A program made the position numbers and the translations under genes. 61,194 nucleotides of DNA from Bryobacterales bacterium (GTDB lineage: Bacteria; Acidobacteriota; Terriglobia; Bryobacterales; UBA6623), in NCBI GenBank assembly GCA_022824585.1, contig JAJDZN010000179.1:1-61194 (forward strand), given 5' to 3'. The notes beneath the pieces were generated by a model. That model did no database searches. It had not been told where the DNA came from and was given only the letters and a program-made list of their open reading frames with translations. Positions 43,961 to 51,956 of the stretch are shown in pieces (the stretch's first letter is position 1; each line of letters starts with the position of its first letter).

Positions 43961-44917
43961 ATGGCTCTACGAGGCGGCAGCGCCGCCGTCATCGGAGGCC
44001 TGCTCATCTGCTCCTTGTCAGCATGCGGCGAGGCTCGGCCGGAGAGCGTGCTGGAGTCGGCCGAAGTTCGCCAAGCGGCAGCCAAAGCGCTGGTGAGTCT
44101 CGACCGGTCGATGGTGTGCTGGAAGGGCGCGACGCCCGAATTCGATGGGCAGATCGGCCAGGGGGAATACGCCGATGCCACGCCGTTCCAATGGAATGCC
44201 GACTGGGTCGAGGCAATGAAGCAGGACATCACTTCCCGGCAGGACCTCGACTTCAACGGCTGGGTCAAGCATGACGGGGAGCATCTGTACCTCGCCTTCA
44301 ACATCACGGACGACATCTTCTACGGGATCGAGACCGAGCGATGGCTTCCGCATCACGACGAGTTCGCGCACGTGATCGGCGAGCGGGAGCGAGGACGTCC
44401 GTGGTTCGGCGACATGATCGAGATCCTGACCTTCAGCCGGATGTTGGAGATCGGGGAGCCCGTCTCGGACGTGACCGGCGACGGCCGCGGGATCCAGATC
44501 ATCTACAACCTCACCAAGTCGCTCGAAGGCGGCATCGGCGTGCCGGGCATGCTGCCCCACGGTCCGAACCGCACCGTCGAGAACTGGGAGAACAACAAAA
44601 GATGGATTCTCGATGACATCATCGAGACCCGGACCGTGATGCACGGTCCCGACAACCGCTACACCGTAGAGGTGCGGATTCGACTAGACGGGGGAATCGA
44701 GATCCGAGAGGGCGAGTACTGGGCCGACGGGATGCCTGACACGCCGATCGGCTTCAATCTTGCGATCGGCGATGTCGACGAGGCCGAGAAGTCCCCGGAT
44801 GGCTTGCTCCACCACGAGACCTGGTGGGCGGGCAAGACGGTGCGGCGGGGAGCGGCTCCCAGAGTGAAGCTCTGGGGCGCGCTGGTGCTGACATCCAAGC
44901 AGAAGCCTCGCGCCTAG
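43961..44917 (+). CDS. CBM9-like carbohydrate-binding lipoprotein
   Basis: A 318-residue lipoprotein with signal MALRGGSAAVIGGLLICSLSAC (acyl Cys22). It contains a CBM9-like/DOMON-type beta-sandwich: FDGQIGQGEYADATPF, GWVKHDGEHLYLAFNITDDI, DMIEILTFSRM, YTVEVRIRLDG and IGFNLAIGDVDEA. These are strands that bind sugars or haem in relatives. I chose the ATG at 43961 because AAAGG lies 7 nt upstream and the lipobox follows. It lies near sulfatases, consistent with surface glycan capture (inference). Confidence 0.75.
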   Translation: MALRGGSAAVIGGLLICSLSACGEARPESVLESAEVRQAAAKALVSLDRSMVCWKGATPEFDGQIGQGEYADATPFQWNADWVEAMKQDITSRQDLDFNGWVKHDGEHLYLAFNITDDIFYGIETERWLPHHDEFAHVIGERERGRPWFGDMIEILTFSRMLEIGEPVSDVTGDGRGIQIIYNLTKSLEGGIGVPGMLPHGPNRTVENWENNKRWILDDIIETRTVMHGPDNRYTVEVRIRLDGGIEIREGEYWADGMPDTPIGFNLAIGDVDEAEKSPDGLLHHETWWAGKTVRRGAAPRVKLWGALVLTSKQKPRA

Positions 44918-44959
44918 GGCTAGAGTCGGCGCGACCCTGCTTTTCGCGCGCGAGCGAAT

Positions 44960-44978
44960 CCTCGAGCGGGTCTCGAGG
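44960..44978. repeat. Inverted repeat between convergent genes
   Basis: CCTCGAG-N5-CTCGAGG is a perfect 7-bp dyad between the ends of the CBM9-like lipoprotein and a sulfatase gene. It could form a weak bidirectional terminator, but lacks a T-run. Confidence 0.45.
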
Positions 44979-45000
44979 AGGAACTGCGCGCTCCGGTGCC

Positions 45001-46371
45001 TTACTTCTGTGCGGCTAGCTTGGTTCGGACCTGTTCGCCGAACACCTCGTTCTCGACCTCTCCATAGACCACTGGCGGATAAGCCGGAATTCGCTCGAGC
45101 GCCTCCGGTTGGCGGGCGAACTCCCGGTGGTGCGCCAAGCGCACTCGCAGCTCCGCCACCTTTTCCGGGCGGCTATCGGCCAGGTTTGTCTCCTCGTAGG
45201 GATCTTCGCGGATGTTGAACAGCTGCAGCGGCTGCTCCCGCCAGCCATAGTAGCTGGCACCCTCTTCGATCAACTTCCAGTGGCCGACTCGGATCACTTC
45301 CAGCGAATGCACCACCTCTTCGCGGTGGCCCGGGCCTCCCTTGGCGATGGAATCCCAGGCATCCCGGCCGTCGAGCGGCAAGTCTGAATCGGTACTCGCC
45401 CCGGCGAGCTGTGCGAATGTCGGAAACAGGTCGACGATATGGAGCATCGCGTCGCTGGTGGATCCGGCGGGAATCTGTTCTGGCCAGCGCATGGCCGCCG
45501 GGACCCGCACGCCGCCCTCGTGGTAGTGAGACTTGAAGCCGCGATAGGGGCCGTTTGACGTGACGCGTGTGCCGCCGTTGTCATTGGTGAACATCACCAG
45601 CGTGGAATCAAGCACACCCTTGCGCTCGAGCGCCTCGAGCACGCTTCCCACTGCCAGGTCCATGCACTCGAGTTGGGCGCGCTGCGGCCCTCTTCGGCCG
45701 AGGCGGGAATACTTCTCGAGATAGTCGTCCGGCGCTTGGTGCGGCCCGTGCACCGCGTTGAAGGGCAGGTACAGGAAAAACGGGCTACGTCCGTCGTGGC
45801 GCTCGATCAGCCGCTCGGCCTCGTCCGCCAACAGAAAAGTCGAATAGCCCTCCTCGACCACGGGCCGGCCGTTGCGGTGCCAGTCCAGGACTGGACCGCG
45901 CATGTGCGTGAACGAGTCGATCAATGCCGAGTAGTGTCCGTAATGGTGGTCGAACCCGCGCTGCAGGGGAAGGTGCGGCCGCTGCCATTCCCCGAGATGC
46001 CACTTGCCAACCATCCAAGTGCGGTAGCCGACCTCACGCAGGGCCTCCGCCATCGTCCGCTCGTCCAGCAGCATGCCGTGGCGAGACTCGGCGGTCGGGC
46101 GGACTTCCATGCCGTTCTTCCAGGCGTACCGGCCGGTAAGCAGGCAGGCGCGAGTCGGCGAACAGACCGGCTGGACATAGAATTGCGTCAGCTTCACGCC
46201 CTCGTCCGCGATCCGGTCGATGTTGGGCGTGGGAACCTCCTTGCCGCCGTTGAAGCCGACTTGCTCCCACCCCATGTCGTCGGAGAGGAACACCACGAAA
46301 TTCGGTCGCGGCACTGCTTGGCCATAGAGGGTGATCGATACGAGGGCTAGGGCCCAGCAGGGACGGAGCAT
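45001..46371 (-). CDS. Sulfatase (arylsulfatase-like)
   Basis: A 456-residue exported sulfatase starting at 46371 with a signal peptide ending near YGQA. NFVVFLSDDMGWEQVGFNGG gives the calcium Asp pair and VQPVCSPTRACLLTGRYAW the formylglycine motif with Cys70, canonical CxPTR. TLVMFTNDNGGTRVTSNGPYRG and LPFNAVHGPHQAPDDYL are further family hallmarks of arylsulfatase A/B-like enzymes. An upstream ATG at 46521 is rejected, as it would run through the divergent promoter. It diverges from the next sulfatase, with 58 nt between starts. Confidence 0.94.
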   Translation of the reverse strand: MLRPCWALALVSITLYGQAVPRPNFVVFLSDDMGWEQVGFNGGKEVPTPNIDRIADEGVKLTQFYVQPVCSPTRACLLTGRYAWKNGMEVRPTAESRHGMLLDERTMAEALREVGYRTWMVGKWHLGEWQRPHLPLQRGFDHHYGHYSALIDSFTHMRGPVLDWHRNGRPVVEEGYSTFLLADEAERLIERHDGRSPFFLYLPFNAVHGPHQAPDDYLEKYSRLGRRGPQRAQLECMDLAVGSVLEALERKGVLDSTLVMFTNDNGGTRVTSNGPYRGFKSHYHEGGVRVPAAMRWPEQIPAGSTSDAMLHIVDLFPTFAQLAGASTDSDLPLDGRDAWDSIAKGGPGHREEVVHSLEVIRVGHWKLIEEGASYYGWREQPLQLFNIREDPYEETNLADSRPEKVAELRVRLAHHREFARQPEALERIPAYPPVVYGEVENEVFGEQVRTKLAAQK

Positions 46372-46416
46372 TGCACTCAATTGTCGCCAACACAGCTCGC
46401 CCGATGCCACAGGCCG

Positions 46417-46422
46417 TACAAT
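46417..46422 (+). promoter_or_regulatory. -10 element giving a probable leaderless sulfatase transcript
   Basis: TACAAT ends 7 nt before the ATG at 46430, so the message would begin at or beside the start codon. No Shine-Dalgarno is present. This supports 46430 over an ATG at 46421 that overlaps the -10. Confidence 0.45.
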
Positions 46423-46429
46423 GCTCGGG

Positions 46430-47872
46430 ATGAGAATTGCATCGTTCGGCGTCACCGCTGTTGCCTGCGCGCTGTTGTGCGCGCCTTGCTTGGCGCAGCA
46501 GCCTCCCAACTTCGTCATCATCTTCGCCGACGACCTGGGCTATGGCGACTTGGGGTGCTACGGCAATCGGCACATCCGCACCCCCAATCTTGACCGCATG
46601 GCCGCCGAGGGCCTCCGGCTGACCGGCTTCTACGCCCAGAACGTATGCGGCCCCTCCAGGGCGGCGCTGCTGACGGGCTGCTACCCAATCCGCGTCGGCG
46701 AGCCCGGCAACACCAAGGGAGCGCACACGATCCTACATCCGCAAGAGACCACCATCGCCGAGGTCCTTGCCGCCAAGGGCTATGTCAGCGGCTTGGTCGG
46801 CAAGTGGCACCTGGCAGGCCCCGGGGCACACGAGCGCGGGCCGGGCACGGGCCCCTACAAGCGCGAGCTGATGCCGACTCAGCAGGGCTTTGACTACTTC
46901 TACGGAACCCCCGCCCACAACGGCGTCACCCGCGAGCCGGATCCGAAGCGGTGGAAGACGGAGCTCATGCGGGGGGATGAGGTCTTGGAAAGTCCCACCG
47001 ACCTGAGCCTGCTTACCCAGCGGTATACCGAGGAGGCCATCCGTTTCTTGAAGACGCACCGCGAGCAGCCGTTCTTCCTGTACCTAGCCCACACCATGCC
47101 ACACGTGCCGCTCGGAGCCTCTTCGGAGTTTCGCGGGCGATCCCCGCGCGGGCTCTACGGGGATGTGATTGAGGAACTCGATTGGAGTGTTGGAAAGGTT
47201 CTCGCGGCCCTGCGTGACCTTGAACTCGACGAGCGAACACTGGTCGTGTTCACCTCCGACAACGGTCCCTGGATCGAGGGACACTTGGGAGATTACGGCG
47301 GTAGCGCCGATCCCCTGAGAGGTTTCAAAATGTCCACTTGGGAGGGCGGGCTGCGCGTGCCGGGGATCTTCTGGTGGCCGGGACAGATCCGTCCGGGGCA
47401 GGAGAGCGATGAACTGGCGAGCACGCTCGACCTGTTGCCCACCTTCGCAGCGATTGCCGGCGCGCCTCTTCCTGGCCGGCGCCCACTTGATGGCGTCAAC
47501 CTCTGGCCGTGGCTGTCCGGAAGAGCGAGCGAAAGCCCGCGTCAGGATTTTCTCTACTTCGCCTTCACGCACTTGCAGGCCGTGCGAGACCGGCGCTGGA
47601 AGCTGGTCCTGCCGCGCCCGAGCGATCCGCCGTGGACGAGTTGGTACGGACGCATGATCGACGCGGTCGAAGCCCCCGAACTCTATGACTTGCAGTTCGA
47701 CAGGAGCGAGAGCCGGGATGTGTCCGAGCAGCGCGGTGACATCGTCGAGCGCTTGATGGGAGTCGTCGAGCGGGTGCGCGCACGCTTGGGAGACTACGAC
47801 CGCATCGGCTCCCAGGTGCGCTTCTTCGATGTCGGGCCGCAAAGGCCCAAAATGGATGCCTGGAAGAACTGA
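46430..47872 (+). CDS. Sulfatase (arylsulfatase-like)
   Basis: A 480-residue exported sulfatase. After a signal peptide (about 6-22) comes NFVIIFADDLGYGDLGCYGN with the metal Asp pair. NVCGPSRAALLTGCYPIR is the formylglycine site with Cys73. SGLVGKWHLAGPG and VVFTSDNGPWIEGHLGDYGG complete the active site. It is a close family relative of the divergent gene at 45001 but clearly different in sequence, so not a recent duplicate. Members act on sulfate esters of glycans or aromatic compounds. Confidence 0.94.
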   Translation: MRIASFGVTAVACALLCAPCLAQQPPNFVIIFADDLGYGDLGCYGNRHIRTPNLDRMAAEGLRLTGFYAQNVCGPSRAALLTGCYPIRVGEPGNTKGAHTILHPQETTIAEVLAAKGYVSGLVGKWHLAGPGAHERGPGTGPYKRELMPTQQGFDYFYGTPAHNGVTREPDPKRWKTELMRGDEVLESPTDLSLLTQRYTEEAIRFLKTHREQPFFLYLAHTMPHVPLGASSEFRGRSPRGLYGDVIEELDWSVGKVLAALRDLELDERTLVVFTSDNGPWIEGHLGDYGGSADPLRGFKMSTWEGGLRVPGIFWWPGQIRPGQESDELASTLDLLPTFAAIAGAPLPGRRPLDGVNLWPWLSGRASESPRQDFLYFAFTHLQAVRDRRWKLVLPRPSDPPWTSWYGRMIDAVEAPELYDLQFDRSESRDVSEQRGDIVERLMGVVERVRARLGDYDRIGSQVRFFDVGPQRPKMDAWKN

Positions 47873-48045
47873 CAGCAGTCGCGGAGGTGACCGGCCGCTC
47901 GTCTGTCTTCGTGGTTCTCGCGCCGCAAGACCTGTCCCGGCGGGCGAAAACGCCGTCGGCGGCTTCCATGAGAAACTAGTTGTAGAGCACTCGGCCGGGT
48001 CGGCTGTCAGGCGCGGCAGATAGCACAGCAGGTCGGAGGAAGTCC

Positions 48046-48555
48046 ATGAGCGCTGAGGGAGCGTCGTACGGGCGCTTGCAGAGAATTCTAGATCGTGTCA
48101 GCTTCACTTGGGGGGCCAGCGGCACCAAGCTAGCCTACGTGGCTGAACACGGATTGTGGATGAACCGTTTCCGCCCCGGCGGCCCGCACGCGCTGTGGAT
48201 CGCCGGCCACCTGGCGTTCTACGAGGGCGGTGCGCGCAAGCTCTACCAAGGGCTCGAGCACAATCCCCTCGGGCACTGGAAGGATCTGTTTGCCAACGGC
48301 AGCGAGTGCTACGACGAGCCGGAAAAATACCCCGATCCCGAGCGGTTGCTGGCCGAACTCGAGCGTGGCAGGCAGGACGCGCTCGCAGCCATTTCAGGCC
48401 TGAGCGATGCTCAACTCGACAGCCCGGTGGTCAACGAGCGCCTCAAGATCAGGGACTTGCAGTCTCAGATCGAATTCATGGTATGGCACGATGCGCACCA
48501 CGACGCGCAACTGGGCGCCATCGTCAACAACCACAAGGCGGCCCAGTCCGGCTGA
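48046..48555 (+). CDS. DinB-superfamily protein
   Basis: A 169-residue four-helix-bundle protein. GPHALWIAGHLAFYE carries the first metal His, and a WHDAHHDAQLGAIVNNH stretch supplies the C-terminal His cluster seen in DinB/YfiT metal sites. GGAGG lies 6 nt before the ATG. DinB-like proteins act as thiol-dependent S-transferases or metal-binding enzymes. The substrate is unknown. It stands alone, tail-to-tail with the FG-GAP gene. Confidence 0.85.
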   Translation: MSAEGASYGRLQRILDRVSFTWGASGTKLAYVAEHGLWMNRFRPGGPHALWIAGHLAFYEGGARKLYQGLEHNPLGHWKDLFANGSECYDEPEKYPDPERLLAELERGRQDALAAISGLSDAQLDSPVVNERLKIRDLQSQIEFMVWHDAHHDAQLGAIVNNHKAAQSG

Positions 48556-48579
48556 CGCGCTTGGGCCCGACTGGCCGGC

Positions 48580-49779
48580 TCATTCCAGTTCTGGCTTGAG
48601 TCCCTCGTTCCAGTAGATCTTCAAGTTGTGCGTGGCGCGGCCCGCCGCGACGATATCGGGCTTGCCGTCCTCGTTGAGGTCCGCTGCGATGAGGTCCTCG
48701 GTGGCCATGCCGCCCCAGTCGATGATCTGCACGTCTGTGGTGTCCGGGTCGTAGACCGCGACACCGGTCCGATCGTAGGGCATGCTCCCCTTGAGGCGCC
48801 AGCCAAAGGCCAGCTCTTCACTGCCGTCGCCGTCCAAGTCGGCGGTCCACAGCGCGTGCCCGCCGTTGACTCGCTTGACCACGACCTGTCGCCTCCAGCT
48901 GGACCTCGGGTCCTCCGGTTCGTGGTACAGCACGATGTGGTTCGCGTGCCATGGCTCCACAGTGGCGATGTAGCGCTTGCCTGAGGCCAAGCGGCCCACC
49001 TTGACCTCTCCCGCGCCACGGATGGACTCGCCGATGTGGCCCGCGCCGAGTTGCAGCTTGACCCACTGCCCGGATTCGGAGCGATCCAGCAAGTGGACGC
49101 CCTCGTACGATGCGACCAGCAACTCGTCCGCTCGGTCATCGTCGAAGTTGAAGCCCCAGAAGTTGTGGACGATATGAAAGCTGTCGTCGATGACTTCCTG
49201 TTCCCAGGCCGTGGCGGCGGGGTTCGCCGATGGTGTCAGTGCCAGCAGCCGGGCTCCGTTCCCGACCCAGTGCTGCGGACCGCTCGTCCCGCGCCCGTGC
49301 AGCGGAGCAACGATGAGTTCGGCTCGGCCGTCGCCATCGGTATCGGCCCAGCGCATACGATGCGTGGTCGGTTCGCTGCCGAGCGGGTGCAATTCCCATT
49401 CCGCGCCGGGATCGTCCGTGCGCTCGATCCACTGCAGGGTTCCGCCGCCCTCCGTGTCGCTGGGCCGCCAAGCCGCGCCGATCGCGAAGTCCAGCTTGCC
49501 GTTGCCGGTGATGTCGTGGGCCGCGATGGCGACATTGTCTGCTTCGGTCTCTCCATCGAGCACGACGTGCTTCTGCCAGTCGGGATTGCTCCACCAGACG
49601 ACCTGCGTTTCGTTGAGCGCGACGATGTCGATGTCCCCGTCCGCGTCGACGTCCTCGCATAGGACGGCATAGCCAATGCCGAGCTCGTCTTCGATTTGCT
49701 GGTGGCGGAAGTCGATTGCCGCCTGACTCAGGCTGGCGGCCAGCCCCGCCAGTGCCGCCAAGCGCACGATGGTCTGCAT
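48580..49779 (-). CDS. FG-GAP/VCBS repeat exported protein
   Basis: A 399-residue protein with signal peptide (MQTIVRLAALAGLAASLSQA). Calcium-loop FG-GAP/VCBS repeats recur: DVDADGDIDIVALNE, DITGNGKLDFAIGA, DTDGDGRAELIVAP, DLDGDGSEELAFGW and DLNEDGKPDIVAAG. Each is a DxDxDGxxD calcium site in a seven-bladed-propeller blade. These proteins serve in adhesion or as domains around enzymes; no catalytic site is seen. The ATG at 49779 gives the signal peptide; longer upstream frames have none. It is 62 nt downstream of the FAD oxidoreductase and may be cotranscribed. Confidence 0.85.
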   Translation of the reverse strand: MQTIVRLAALAGLAASLSQAAIDFRHQQIEDELGIGYAVLCEDVDADGDIDIVALNETQVVWWSNPDWQKHVVLDGETEADNVAIAAHDITGNGKLDFAIGAAWRPSDTEGGGTLQWIERTDDPGAEWELHPLGSEPTTHRMRWADTDGDGRAELIVAPLHGRGTSGPQHWVGNGARLLALTPSANPAATAWEQEVIDDSFHIVHNFWGFNFDDDRADELLVASYEGVHLLDRSESGQWVKLQLGAGHIGESIRGAGEVKVGRLASGKRYIATVEPWHANHIVLYHEPEDPRSSWRRQVVVKRVNGGHALWTADLDGDGSEELAFGWRLKGSMPYDRTGVAVYDPDTTDVQIIDWGGMATEDLIAADLNEDGKPDIVAAGRATHNLKIYWNEGLKPELE

Positions 49780-49841
49780 GGCGATAGCGTAGCAACCGGA
49801 AGCGGTGCTGGCACGGAGCGCGTTGCCAGCAGGGCTGGGCG

Positions 49842-51542
49842 CTAGTCGTCCAGCTCGAGGATCTGTCCGTCGGCCAGCAGTCTGGCGCGTAGCTTTCCGT
49901 AGTCCAGGTGTTGGATGGCGACGCCGTCGTCTATCGCGAGCACGGCTGCCGTGGCCGCCGACTGGCCGAGGATCATGAAGACCGGCTCCATGCGAATCGA
50001 ACCGTACGCGATGTGGGACGACGACACGCACACCGGCACGAGCAGATTGGCCACTTCTTGGCGCTTCGGCACGATAGATCCGAAAGCGATGCCGTACGGC
50101 CGCAGCGGCTTCACGCCGATGTCGCCCTCGTTTTGGACGAATCCATCGGACGTCACGTAGCGCTGCACATTGTGGGAGTCCATCGCATACGATCCCATTC
50201 CGACCGAGTCGGGCACCGGGCGCTTGGCCAGGCACTCGTGCTCGGTCATCACGAACTCTCCTTGGAGCCGCCGGGATTCGCGCACGTAGAGCTGGTGCGG
50301 CCAGTTCCCGTTGTCGCTGAATTCGTCGCCGGCAAGTCCCCATTGCGCGAATTCGTGTCGCACGTCGTCCGGCACGCGCTGGTCGTTCGCTAGGAAGTAC
50401 AGCAGGCCCTTTTGATACCGCTCGTGCTCGGCGACGATTTCCTTTCTGGCCGCGTGCGAGGCTTCGGGATAGGCGTAGTTCATGCCGATGTTGTCAGTGC
50501 TGAACGGCCCGTGGTTATTGGTGTCGGTCTTTCCGTTGGGGATCGGGTCGAACTTCCGGAACGTCTCGCGCCAGCCCGTGGCGAACACGCGCAGGATCAG
50601 TTCGTATTGGCTCGGATCGTACCCTTCCGGTTTGGGAAATGGAACGCGGTTTTCTGGTACCCGCGTGAGGCAGAGACGAAAGCAGTACGCTTGGATGCGG
50701 TTGTCGGCACTGCCGTTCTCGCCAGGCGGCTCCGGGCTGATCCGCGGCAGCAGGCCACTGGCCGGATCCCCCGGCATGACGTATGGGTCGACCCGTTCCG
50801 GAAAGAAGTGCCCGTGATGGCGGGCGTCCTTCTGCACCCCCGCCCACTCTTCTCCGTAGCTGTCCGTGCCCTCCCTTCCGACGCTGTACGAGACTCCGGC
50901 AGCCGCCATCAGGTCGCCCTCGTAGGTGGCGTCGATGAACGCGGACCCGGCGAATCTCGCTCCGGTTTCCGTGGCAATGCTCAGGATTCTTCCGTCCTCG
51001 ACGTGCACTCCGCTGCCGCGGTCCAGCCACTCATCGCGCCGCACGTCGATTCCGTGCTCGGCCACGAGGTCCTCGAACACCTCTTCCGCAACATGCGGCT
51101 CGAAGATCCACATCGTCCGCTGTGCGCCGTCCACCGCCGGCGTGCCCTGGCCGCGGTTGCCGTACTCGGAGCGCTCTTGCCAGCGCCAAGCTGCGGGATC
51201 CTCATAGTGCCGCCAGATGCGGTGGTAGAACTCGCGAGCGAGCCCGCCGATCACCGACTTGTCACCCGTGTCGGTCCAACCGAGGCCGCCAGAGGACAAG
51301 CCGCCGAGATGCCGGTCCGGTGACACCACGACCACGGACTTGCCCATTCTCTGGACCTGGACGGCCGCGGTCACCGCCGCCGATGTGCCTCCATAGACAA
51401 CCACGTCGAACACCTCGGCATGGCTCCCGCGCGTGCCCGGGGCTTCGGTTCCGGCACATCCTCCCAGTGCTGCCACCAATGCGAATACGAAAGCTGGCAG
51501 GGCAGGGAGCTGCGGACGGGCGGTTGCTGGAGTTCTCGGCAC
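49842..51542 (-). CDS. FAD-dependent oxidoreductase lipoprotein
   Basis: A 566-residue protein of the FAD_oxidored family often labelled 'xanthan lyase-like'. A lipoprotein signal ends LGGC (Cys29). The dinucleotide-binding strand is FDVVVYGGTSAAVTAAVQVQRM near residues 44-66, with VVVVSPDRHLGGLSSGGLGW next, and SAFIDATYEGDLMAAAGVSYSVGR further on. The C-terminus has VPVCVSSSHIAYGSIRMEPVFMILGQSAATAA, the family's FAD-closing motif. It probably oxidises an exported sugar or similar substrate, but activity is unproven. It is followed by an FG-GAP gene. Confidence 0.88.
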   Translation of the reverse strand: MPRTPATARPQLPALPAFVFALVAALGGCAGTEAPGTRGSHAEVFDVVVYGGTSAAVTAAVQVQRMGKSVVVVSPDRHLGGLSSGGLGWTDTGDKSVIGGLAREFYHRIWRHYEDPAAWRWQERSEYGNRGQGTPAVDGAQRTMWIFEPHVAEEVFEDLVAEHGIDVRRDEWLDRGSGVHVEDGRILSIATETGARFAGSAFIDATYEGDLMAAAGVSYSVGREGTDSYGEEWAGVQKDARHHGHFFPERVDPYVMPGDPASGLLPRISPEPPGENGSADNRIQAYCFRLCLTRVPENRVPFPKPEGYDPSQYELILRVFATGWRETFRKFDPIPNGKTDTNNHGPFSTDNIGMNYAYPEASHAARKEIVAEHERYQKGLLYFLANDQRVPDDVRHEFAQWGLAGDEFSDNGNWPHQLYVRESRRLQGEFVMTEHECLAKRPVPDSVGMGSYAMDSHNVQRYVTSDGFVQNEGDIGVKPLRPYGIAFGSIVPKRQEVANLLVPVCVSSSHIAYGSIRMEPVFMILGQSAATAAVLAIDDGVAIQHLDYGKLRARLLADGQILELDD

Positions 51543-51611
51543 CGGTCTTGGTCTTCAGTCAGATCTGGCTGCGGGGTCGCGACTGAGTTTACCGCGACCC
51601 AAGGGCGGCAC

Positions 51612-51905
51612 TCACAGGGGTGAAATGTCTAACTCGGCGTCGGTCAGGTCCCGGCCCAACAGGGAAACGGCCTCTTCGTGCACAGCGTCAAGGGTCATTC
51701 GCGCTCCGGTCATCGAGTTGGCGACTGTCGCGGCCACGACGACGCAGTCCTGGCGGCTGTCCTGCCCCGACACCTCGGCTAACGCAATATTGTGGCGCGC
51801 CTTGAGCCGGTCCTTCAGCGAGCGGACGACTTGACGCTTGTCCTTCAGCGAGCGCGCGCTCCCGACGTGAATGCGGAGGCACAAGGTTCCCACGTGGCAC
51901 TCCAT
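51612..51905 (-). CDS. DUF503 (YlxP-like) protein
   Basis: A 97-residue small protein with the DUF503 signature: CLRIHVGSARSLKDKRQVVRSLKDRLKARHNIALAEV, then CVVVAATVANS. It lies 51 nt downstream of infB, its usual position in the nusA-infB operon, where rbfA normally follows. Here rbfA and truB do not follow; an FAD oxidoreductase does. A role in ribosome assembly is suggested by context but not proven. Confidence 0.9.
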   Translation of the reverse strand: MECHVGTLCLRIHVGSARSLKDKRQVVRSLKDRLKARHNIALAEVSGQDSRQDCVVVAATVANSMTGARMTLDAVHEEAVSLLGRDLTDAELDISPL

Positions 51906-51956
51906 TGCCGACTTCCCTGCGCGCGGGCGCGCTCGCGCGACCCGCCGACATAGCCG

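Noticed and set aside
46371..46521. Longer N-terminal form of the sulfatase at 45001 starting at 46521.
   Set aside because: The extra 50 residues show no homology, run across the divergent promoter and into the neighbouring sulfatase gene, and would bury the signal peptide.
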